A stretch of DNA of 64,000 bases, from assembly GCF_038900055.1 (NCBI RefSeq), contig NZ_JBBMQM010000001.1, positions 1,612,001-1,676,000 on the forward strand, in the 5' to 3' direction. The notes under the pieces are model-generated. The model ran no database searches. It was not told the DNA's origin and worked only from the letters and a program-made list of their open reading frames with translations. This document shows, piece by piece, positions 55,139 through 61,183 of this stretch; position 1 is the stretch's first letter; every line of letters starts with the position of its first letter. The DNA comes from Henriciella sp. AS95 (GTDB taxonomy: Bacteria > Pseudomonadota > Alphaproteobacteria > Caulobacterales > Hyphomonadaceae). The translations under genes were made by a program, and so were the position numbers.

Positions 55139-55309
55139 CTACCAACAGCCACCATTCTGGTTGGACAAGAGAGCGGGGCGGCTTTGTAAACGCGATTAGG
55201 GGCGAAAGGGAAGGGGGTGATCATCCGCTTCACAGATTTGCTCATAGAGCTTTAGCGGAATTTAAGGTTAAGTTGATACGGTGCTTGTCGTGAAGGTTGG
55301 AGACTTCTT

Positions 55310-56521
55310 GTGGTATATTCAGCGCGCGACGCAGAGAAACATGCACTTTTCCAGTTGATGGAGCGAACATCGAAGGAGTTCGACGCATGGATCGAAAGCG
55401 AACCGACTATAGAGAAGAATCGGTTTGATCGAGTTGTCAGTCTATTCGCGCTCGCCAAAGAAAATGTCGTAGGTTCGGACCCACTTCAAACTCCAACATC
55501 CGCACTAGTTGATGGCCATCGTGTTCTTACGGAAGCGTATAATGAATTCACTAACTATCGATCAAACGGAAGCGACGCGCATCTCAATCAGTTTCTAGAC
55601 AAGATTTCGCAGGTGCTTCGAATATTTCCGGTTCGGTACAAATCGAATTCTAAAGCAGTTTATCAGAATGTCATTGCCGAACTGAGCAAGAAGTCCCAGT
55701 CCATACTGGACGGTTTAGTGGATAGTATTGGTGGATCCAGCTCCAAACTTGCCGCTGTGACGCAGCAGGCGGAAAAATTAAGGGCCGAAATTGAGGCTGA
55801 GCGAAACAGAATATCTGAAGGTCTCGGCAATGTTGAAAGTCAGTTTACGTCGGCCCAGGCTACTAGAAGCCAAGCTTTTCAAACTCAACTCGATGAGCTA
55901 GCGGCGAAGCGAACTGAGCTGATATCGCAAATTGAAAGTGACTTTGATGAGTTCTTTGAGCTGCAAACGGAAGATATTGCGACGCAAAAGGCAAAGCGAG
56001 ATGAACTCCTCGATGAAATTCAACAGGACGCAGAGCTGAAGCACTCAGGCATTCTAGACATATATGGTATTGTTGGCCGAGACGCTCAGATAGGCGGATA
56101 CTCTCAGGAAGCGGACAACGCTCAGGCCGCAGCGAACTTTTGGGATCGAGTTGTGTTCGCTGCTATGATTGTTGCAATATTTATACTGGTGGGTCCAAGT
56201 TTGATATCGTACGCGCAGGCCGGATTTACTGGGATAGATTGGATGCAAGTGTTGACCAGACTTCCGATTTCAACGGTCCTGTTTGCCCCTGCAGGATACG
56301 CGGTGGCGCAAGCTAGAAGGCAAAAGAAAATTGCAGAAAACGCTAGAGAGCGGCAGTTGCAGTTGGCTGCGCTTGGGCCCTATCTGTCGGCGCTAGACGC
56401 TCCAACTCAAGAAAAAATCAGAGCAATTCTGACCCCGAGGTTCTTTTCAAGCAACAAGGACGAGAAATTCTCGATCGAGGAGATATCTTCCGCAATTAGA
56501 GACGCTGACGCAAATCAGTAG
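55310..56521 (+). CDS. Coiled-coil membrane protein of unknown function, atypical composition
   Basis: I do not recognise this 403-residue protein. Helical segments with coiled-coil character run from about 155 to 245 (many Gln, Glu, Ala). Two membrane helices follow, at about 283-303 and 320-340, then a cytosolic helical tail that ends in a small acidic domain. The N-terminal 150 residues look like a folded helical domain. The start is GTG 55310, with GGAG seven bases upstream. The gene is visibly poorer in G+C than its neighbours, with many AT-ending codons, and ends in its own terminator, all pointing to acquisition by transfer. It is a single-gene unit with no recognisable mobile gene beside it. 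Confidence 0.75.
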   Translation: MVYSARDAEKHALFQLMERTSKEFDAWIESEPTIEKNRFDRVVSLFALAKENVVGSDPLQTPTSALVDGHRVLTEAYNEFTNYRSNGSDAHLNQFLDKISQVLRIFPVRYKSNSKAVYQNVIAELSKKSQSILDGLVDSIGGSSSKLAAVTQQAEKLRAEIEAERNRISEGLGNVESQFTSAQATRSQAFQTQLDELAAKRTELISQIESDFDEFFELQTEDIATQKAKRDELLDEIQQDAELKHSGILDIYGIVGRDAQIGGYSQEADNAQAAANFWDRVVFAAMIVAIFILVGPSLISYAQAGFTGIDWMQVLTRLPISTVLFAPAGYAVAQARRQKKIAENARERQLQLAALGPYLSALDAPTQEKIRAILTPRFFSSNKDEKFSIEEISSAIRDADANQ

Positions 56522-56530
56522 CGATCGAGG

Positions 56531-56563
56531 AGTGCGGCTCCGTCAGCAGGAGCCGCACTTTTT
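56531..56563 (+). terminator. Rho-independent terminator of the coiled-coil gene
   Basis: An 11-pair stem (AGTGCGGCTCC with GGAGCCGCACT) with a seven-base loop is followed by TTTT, nine bases after the stop codon of the gene at 55310-56521. Confidence 0.92.
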
Positions 56564-56574
56564 GGTTCTACTAT

Positions 56575-56751
56575 TTACTCGTCGATCTCGTCCAGCGGGT
56601 CGAAGTCGCCGTCGTCTTCGGAGAGTTCTTCGCCGGCGACATAGCCTGCGCCGGCAGCGGCGGCGAGACAGCCGGTGAGCGAGAAGCTGGCGCCGATGAT
56701 GCCGGCGAGGATCAGCGGTTTCGGGTCAATTTTCTGAAGGTCGAGTTTCAT
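56575..56751 (-). CDS. Mini-lipoprotein, paralogue of 56909-57070
   Basis: This is a 58-residue predicted lipoprotein, too short for most gene callers. The signal peptide (LILAGIIGASFSLTGC) has an LTGC lipobox, and the mature part is CLAAAAGAGYVAGEE followed by an acidic tail GDFDPLDEIDE. AAAAGGAC stands seven bases before ATG 56751. The gene at 56909-57070 encodes a close relative with the same lipobox, Gly/Ala segment and GDFDPLDEI tail, which strongly supports both as real genes. Function unknown; a small envelope anchor is an inference. Confidence 0.8.
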   Translation of the reverse strand: MKLDLQKIDPKPLILAGIIGASFSLTGCLAAAAGAGYVAGEELSEDDGDFDPLDEIDE

Positions 56752-56835
56752 GGCGGCGTCCTTTTCTGTCTTGAGGTAGCCTCAGACATAAACGCCGGAG
56801 CGCGCGATCGGTTCGCCTAGTTTCGGGCGGCGCAC

Positions 56836-56867
56836 GAAAAACGGCCCGGGAGTCGGACCCGGGCCGT
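56836..56867 (-). terminator. Rho-independent terminator of the second mini-lipoprotein gene
   Basis: A 10-pair stem (ACGGCCCGGG with CCCGGGCCGT) with a seven-base loop is followed on the minus strand by a run of T. It separates the two mini-lipoprotein genes, so they are separate transcripts. Confidence 0.85.
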
Positions 56868-56908
56868 CTGATGGTTGCCTCGCAGGGCGCGCGAGACGGG
56901 GGAAGCGT

Positions 56909-57070
56909 CTAGCCGTCGACGATTTCATCCAGTGGGTCGAAGTCGCCATCATTCTCGTTGACCTCTTCACCGACCACATATGCGGCGCCCACAGCGGCAG
57001 CCAGACAGCCGGTCAGGAAAAAGCTGCTGCCAACGATACCGGCCAGCAAAATGCTCTTCGTCATCTTCAT
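56909..57070 (-). CDS. Mini-lipoprotein, paralogue of 56575-56751
   Basis: This is a 53-residue predicted lipoprotein with signal MTKSILLAGIVGSSFFLTGC, lipobox FLTGC and the acidic tail NENDGDFDPLDEIVDG. ATG 57070 is preferred to ATGs 57079 and 57064, because AAGGA stands eight bases upstream of it and it aligns with the start of the paralogue. The longer open frame to 57190 is not conserved-looking. No function is known; the pair shares the core GDFDPLDEI and Ala/Gly-rich stretch. Confidence 0.8.
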   Translation of the reverse strand: MKMTKSILLAGIVGSSFFLTGCLAAAVGAAYVVGEEVNENDGDFDPLDEIVDG

Positions 57071-57218
57071 GTGCGTCATCCTTTTCACACAGGTTGCGAT
57101 GAGCGGATAACGCGGTTTTGCGGAACTGGTTGCGCCGCAGGGGACAATTTTGTGCCCGCCGCGCAACCCGGTTGCCGGCCTGCGCCGCACTGATTTGTCA
57201 TGCTGGCCCCAAAAGCAA

Positions 57219-57258
57219 GAAAGACGCGTCGTCCGGTTTATGGGACTCCGCGTCTTTC
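57219..57258. repeat. Long imperfect hairpin
   Basis: GAAAGACGCG pairs with CGCGTCTTTC, with a second inner pairing GTCC/GGAC. On the minus strand a T-rich tail follows (TTCTTGCTTTT), so it may be a terminator for an unseen minus-strand transcript. Confidence 0.4.
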
Positions 57259-57303
57259 CCTTATGCTTCGAATCGGTTACTCAAATGCCTGTGACAGCGA
57301 ATG

Positions 57304-57343
57304 AGGCGTCCGGGTCCGAGCACCTTGGGCGCCTTTTCCTTTT
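57304..57343 (+). terminator. Terminator-like hairpin without a known upstream gene
   Basis: AGGCGTCC pairs with GGGCGCCT (one T-G pair) around a 15-base loop and is followed by TTTTCCTTTT. No plus-strand gene precedes it, so it could end a small RNA. Confidence 0.4.
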
Positions 57344-58036
57344 CCGGCCATTGAGGCTTTGACACCTACTGTCCAGTCCAGGTCCATTTGCCCAGTTTTG
57401 ATCTGACACGCCGGTCCGGAATTGGGCCCACCGGGCCGGCTTGCCGATCATTTCAGGCCTTTGGGTCACATCTGGTCCGTCTTCCTGTCCGTGTGCCCCT
57501 GAGGGCCCACATTCAGTCTGTCTTTCCAGAGCCATCACCCGGCTAGCCTGTGCCGCGGGCCGATCAACTTCTGTGATCTGGGTCGACCGCCTTCAGCTTC
57601 GAGCCGCTTCGCATCCTATTGTGCACTGGACACGCCGCGTCTGTCTGCCTGGGGCAGTCGATTCCCGTCTCGCGAGAAACGACAACCTTTGGCCGCCGCT
57701 GGCAAAGCTCTCTATAAAGAAAGCTCGTTCCGCCTTTGGCATCGCGCTTCGGATCGTGCCCCGGTCGCGACTTACGGCCCCGCAGTTCTGGGTCTCGAAA
57801 ACCCGCCTGCGGCCATCACCTGCTTTGTCCCGTCTGCCTGCACCTGGCCTTTTACGCCGCAGCTCTCGCCGCTTTGCTCCTGGCCCGGCCGACACGTCGG
57901 GGGCGATGGTCTGCCAGCGCGCCGATTGTCGAGGTTTGCTCCTCGCCCGGCTCTCGTTGGCGTAGGTAAATGATGTCTTAAAGCCGGGGGTGAGTCGAGC
58001 GGTTTCAAGCATTATTTCACAGATTTAAGACAAGGC

Positions 58037-58159
58037 TGTGGACAAGTGTTTTCGCGTCTCAGGCGAGGCCTCACGGGTCCTGTAATCACTATTCCAGACG
58101 CCGGGATTTCGTTCGCATGCGCAGCATCGTTGGTGGCACAGATCGGCGCTTGTGGATAA
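58037..58159 (-). other. Two DnaA-box sequences in the same orientation
   Basis: TGTGGACAA (58037-58045) and TGTGGATAA (58151-58159; reverse complement TTATCCACA, a perfect DnaA box) lie 114 bp apart. Chromosomal origins have more boxes and an AT-rich unwinding element, so this is not claimed as oriC. Confidence 0.3.
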
Positions 58160-58272
58160 CGCTGCACCATGATCCGACAGGCCGACTTATCCGCCTGTCC
58201 GCTCTCCGGCTTGCGCATTTTGCAGAGCGCTGCTTCCTTGCATGTCGAGAGGTCTGCGAGGGGAGCGGGGTG

Positions 58273-58749
58273 ATGAAGACGCTGATGACAGGGGCGGGCA
58301 TAGCAGCCCACATCCTGGCGCTCGCCGGCTGCAATAGCGGCGGGTATGACCAGCCGGCCAATCTCTGCGCGGAGGCGGGCACGCGCTGCGTCAGCGTTCC
58401 GGTGCGCGATCTCCTGGCGGTGGATGGCGACACGTTCGAGCTCCGGCGGCTCAATGCGCGGGGCGGGGAGGAGCGGGTGCGCCTGCGCCTCATCGGATGG
58501 GACAGTCCCGAGACGGGCGACGCGGCGCGCTGCCCCGAAGAGGACGCGCTCGGCCAGAAAACAGAGGCCCGCGCGCGGGCGCTCTTCTCGGCCGGATCCA
58601 AGGTCACTTTTTTGCCGGAGGGCGCCGATCAATACGGCCGCACCCGCGCCCACGTCTATCTCGACGGGACGCATGTCGGCTGGCTGCTCTCAAAGGACGG
58701 GCTGGCGCGCCCGCTGGAAGAGGGGAGGCAGGTGGATTGGTGTGGGTAG
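58273..58749 (+). CDS. SNase-like (thermonuclease family) lipoprotein
   Basis: This is a predicted exported nuclease of 158 residues. The signal peptide ends in a lipobox (LALAGC), so the protein should be membrane-anchored and act outside the cytoplasm. The staphylococcal-nuclease-like core has VDGDTFEL, RLRLIGWDSPETG (the Arg, Asp and Glu expected at the active site) and QYGRTRAHVYLDG...LLSKDGLA (with the second Arg). ATG 58273 has GGAG/GGGG just upstream; the longer frame from 58117 is rejected because it starts in front of the signal peptide. It lies beside the low-GC ParB-like unit. Confidence 0.85.
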   Translation: MKTLMTGAGIAAHILALAGCNSGGYDQPANLCAEAGTRCVSVPVRDLLAVDGDTFELRRLNARGGEERVRLRLIGWDSPETGDAARCPEEDALGQKTEARARALFSAGSKVTFLPEGADQYGRTRAHVYLDGTHVGWLLSKDGLARPLEEGRQVDWCG

Positions 58750-58827
58750 GGAGATGCATTTATCAGCACGGAGAACTGTTGTTGCAACTGCGCTACCATT
58801 GGAGAGAGCGAGTGATATCAGAGAAGC

Positions 58828-59016
58828 CTAGTCGAGGTCCTTAGCTTGGTCACCGCCGTCTTCGTCATTCGACAGATAGTCTCGGACGGCGGTTCGTATT
58901 AACTCTGCGCTAGTCACTTTTTTTCGCTCCGATGCGGCGTCGATCATCTGCTTTTCGTTATAACCAACCCGAACACGGACGCACTCGGTCAGCTTTTCAT
59001 GCTGCCTTTCGGACAT
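58828..59016 (-). CDS. Small ribbon-helix-helix-type protein
   Basis: This is a 62-residue basic/acidic protein with a short beta strand (CVRVRVGYNEKQM) and two helices (IDAASERKKVTSAELIRTAVRDYLS), matching the CopG/MetJ ribbon-helix-helix pattern of antitoxins and small repressors. The strong GGAGG six bases before ATG 59016 decides the start over 59043. Its start lies inside the last 20 bp of the upstream ParB-like gene, so the pair is translationally coupled. It is likely to bind DNA as a dimer, perhaps at the inverted repeat upstream of the operon. Confidence 0.7.
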   Translation of the reverse strand: MSERQHEKLTECVRVRVGYNEKQMIDAASERKKVTSAELIRTAVRDYLSNDEDGGDQAKDLD

Positions 59017-60739
59017 CGATACCTCCGTCAAAGGAAATTCCACGAATGCTCGGGAAGGCTTCCCTTCTGGCGCCTGAGCTCGTCCACTTAAGGTTTTTCA
59101 CCGGACGACCTTCGACGAACGCATTCCAAGCCTTGATTGTAAGGGCGATACGCTCGGAAATAGCCATTCGGCGCTTCAGATTGTTTTTGTCGTCTTTCAA
59201 AATCTCTCGCAAAACCAGAATCGGGCTCTCTCGGTGGAGGCCGTCGCCGTATACCAGCTTGTCCATAAAATGCTCGGCCTTTTTAGGATTAGTCTTGGCG
59301 AACCAGTAATGCAGCGCGCAAAGTTGCGATGGAGGGCCGATCTTCCGTAGCTTGTTTCCCAATCGAACGCTTGCGCGAGCGTCGGGATGTTTTTCCAGCG
59401 TATCTAGCAATTCGTTTTCCGAAGGTGCGGCGATCCGCGTGGTCACCAACTCGTTCTCTAGCTCCCATATCTGCCGCAACGTCCCGGCGAGAAGCGCCGT
59501 GTTCGTTTCGCCTAGATCAGTGAGAATGTGAGAAAAAGATCTCTTGTTGCCGACGTCGAACGTTCCAAAGACTTCATCGTCTAGGCCGTAAACCACGATT
59601 GCTGGAAACGCCTTGCCGGATTTAACGGAGGCTGACAATCGGTGTTGGCCATCAAGCAGCTGCCCACTCGCGCCAACCTTAATTGTTTGCCCATTCAGTG
59701 CCCAATCGTTGTTTTTCATGTCGCGAACGTATTTGTTCACCACGGCCGCAGCGATCTTCCGATTCCTGTCGTTTGATTGCAAAAGTTCTTCTGCGTAATC
59801 CGGCACAATGTCGACGATTTCTACCCGAATCCCCGACGGACATTCCGTCTTGCGCGTCACTCTCGCTGCCTCTTGTGGAGTAGGTTCGCCGTCTCTGACG
59901 GTGGAGTCCGGCATTATCAGATTTTCCAGTCCGGGTGTCTCGGGAAAGCTTTCGGTTTCCGGGACAAAGCGAATGACTTTGACTTCTTTTTGCTCTCGGA
60001 AGGCCGCCCACGCCTTGAGCACTAATCCGATAAGCTGCCTGGATGATCGACTGCCACCTTCACTTCTAATGTTGTCGATAGCCCTCCATAGTGCGTAGGG
60101 GGCTCCTTGCTTGGTTTCATCGGCCAAAGCAAATTCTTCGAAAAAGCGATCTGCGAGCCGTCTATCTTCGTTCTGGAAGAGGAAGTGCAATGCGGTTGCC
60201 ATTCCGTGCGGCAGCAATGGAGCTGCGACTTTGGCTACCGCGAGTGACCTGCGAATTGTGGGGTTCTTGTCCAAAATCTCGATGAGCTCGTTGGACGACT
60301 GCTTCTTGGATTGCTTATCCAGATCCCCGTTCCCGGCGCGCCAAATTAGCGTTAGAGCAGCAGCGAGCGCGCGCCCGTCTTTCTCCCCTCGAATGTGCAT
60401 AATGTCGCCGGCGGTTCGGCGCCGGACAGCGTCAATCGTGAGAAAGGTTGCAGGGTCAATGTTGTGAATAACTAGTGAGGAAAATGGTCGCTTCGATTCA
60501 CAGCACGCCTTGAGTCGCAGTCTGCCGTCGAGCAGAGCACCGTCCATTGAGAAAATAATTGGGTCGCCATTGAAGCACCAGGCATCGGCAGACATGTCTC
60601 GAATGTAGGAGGCCAGTAGTCGGCGATCCATCGGTGCGTTGTTTCGTGCTCGTCCCAGATACCCAGCGGCCTCCTCGGGAGTGATGACGCGAATGTCGAA
60701 GTAGGGTTTCGTTTCGTTGGGGTGAACTGAGACGGACAT
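58997..60739 (-). CDS. Tandem-duplicated ParB/sulfiredoxin-fold protein
   Basis: This 580-residue protein consists of two copies of one module. Copy 1 is at about 40-265 and copy 2 at about 330-565. Each copy begins with a YxRDM..xxWxxNG segment, then LLDG(Q/R)(H/L)RL, a VxxxxxxxF..DxxxxR motif, a long helix region and a final F..WxAF. The ParB/Srx signature G-x-H-R is intact in copy 2 (LLDGQHRL, near 363-368) but not in copy 1 (LLDGRLRL, near 71-76). ATG 60739 is chosen for its AAAGGAGA ribosome binding site. It overlaps the RHH gene downstream by 20 bp, and lower G+C sets the unit apart from neighbouring genes. The biochemical role is unknown. Confidence 0.8.
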   Translation of the reverse strand: MSVSVHPNETKPYFDIRVITPEEAAGYLGRARNNAPMDRRLLASYIRDMSADAWCFNGDPIIFSMDGALLDGRLRLKACCESKRPFSSLVIHNIDPATFLTIDAVRRRTAGDIMHIRGEKDGRALAAALTLIWRAGNGDLDKQSKKQSSNELIEILDKNPTIRRSLAVAKVAAPLLPHGMATALHFLFQNEDRRLADRFFEEFALADETKQGAPYALWRAIDNIRSEGGSRSSRQLIGLVLKAWAAFREQKEVKVIRFVPETESFPETPGLENLIMPDSTVRDGEPTPQEAARVTRKTECPSGIRVEIVDIVPDYAEELLQSNDRNRKIAAAVVNKYVRDMKNNDWALNGQTIKVGASGQLLDGQHRLSASVKSGKAFPAIVVYGLDDEVFGTFDVGNKRSFSHILTDLGETNTALLAGTLRQIWELENELVTTRIAAPSENELLDTLEKHPDARASVRLGNKLRKIGPPSQLCALHYWFAKTNPKKAEHFMDKLVYGDGLHRESPILVLREILKDDKNNLKRRMAISERIALTIKAWNAFVEGRPVKNLKWTSSGARREAFPSIRGISFDGGIDVRKAA

Positions 60740-60878
60740 GAGATTCTCCTTTGTGCGGAGATGGTGCTGCAGGCTTGTGTAAACAGCAACCCTTTTCTTG
60801 TGGTCCATCGATAATCGTTTCGCTTTTGTTCAATGGCGTCAATGCTCACCCTCTTGTGGCATTGAATCGCTCAGGAGC

Positions 60879-60903
60879 TTTCCAAGCATTCACTGCTTGG
60901 AAA
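60879..60903. repeat. Perfect inverted repeat upstream of the ParB-like operon
   Basis: Arms TTTCCAAGCA and TGCTTGGAAA are perfect reverse complements around TTCAC. It lies 140 bp upstream of the ParB-like start. Without a T-run it is not a terminator; an operator, a recombination site or a DNA-structure element are the options. Confidence 0.6.
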
Positions 60904-60991
60904 TTACGTCTGTTGCGCAATCTCCTTGTAAGTTTCAATTTTTCGGGAGCGGGCCCGACCAGCTCTGCCTGACAGATTACCTTCGAAGACC

Positions 60992-61056
60992 GTAGTCCCT
61001 CGACTTCGCTCGGGATGACGGTGGAGGGGGCGGGATGATGGGGAAGAGACCGGGAT
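60992..61056. repeat. Intergenic repeat with CGGGATGA units
   Basis: TCCCTCGACTTCGCTCGGGA forms a near-palindromic REP-like hairpin, followed by two more CGGGATGA copies. Similar short hairpins are dispersed repeats in many proteobacterial genomes; only one cluster lies in this window. Confidence 0.45.
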
Positions 61057-61060
61057 GACG

Positions 61061-61114
61061 TTAAAGCCCCAGCTCCTCTTCCCGCAGCTTCTTCATCTCA
61101 TCCTTGAGCCGCGC
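61061..61114 (-). pseudogene. Relic of a second uvrB 3' end
   Basis: On the minus strand this encodes [17 protein letters not shown] followed by TAA, which matches the last 17 residues of the intact UvrB ([17 protein letters not shown] plus TGA) with 14 identities. The codons differ at almost every synonymous site, so it is not a recent local duplication but the remains of a diverged uvrB allele. No further homology upstream can be seen. It lies 70 bp beyond the intact uvrB stop. Confidence 0.8.
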
Positions 61115-61124
61115 GTCCGACCCT

Positions 61125-61149
61125 AAAATCGATCCACTGGATCGATTTT
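61125..61149. repeat. Palindrome between uvrB and its relic
   Basis: AAAATCGATCC and GGATCGATTTT are perfect inverted arms around ACT. The A/T-tract ends make it a possible bidirectional terminator for uvrB; it could also be a REP-like element or an insertion site. Confidence 0.5.
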
Positions 61150-61183
61150 GCCCTGCGGGCCGGGTCGAACCCTCAAACTCCAG

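Larger units (their letters stand above)
57071..58272. other. 1.2 kb region with no supported protein gene
   Basis: Several open frames exist on both strands, but none has start signals, codon pattern or a sensible product; their translations are Arg/Pro/Ser-rich shadows. The stretch contains a hairpin at 57219-57258, a terminator-like structure at 57304-57343, a REP-like motif near 57658-57688, an inverted repeat at 57975-57982/58024-58031 and two DnaA-box sequences. It is pyrimidine-rich on the plus strand. It may hold a non-coding RNA or decayed DNA; I cannot show which. Confidence 0.55.

Noticed and set aside
57441-57965. Long plus-strand open frame with the string ARNDNLW, at first suggestive of a tmRNA tag
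   Set aside because: The rest lacks tmRNA acceptor or T-loop features; the string comes from a REP-like repeat.
58037-58159. Chromosomal replication origin
   Set aside because: Only two DnaA boxes, no AT-rich unwinding element and none of the genes usually found next to an alphaproteobacterial origin.
58828-60739. CRISPR or retron system in the accessory region
   Set aside because: No regularly spaced repeats and no reverse transcriptase or cas-like gene seen.
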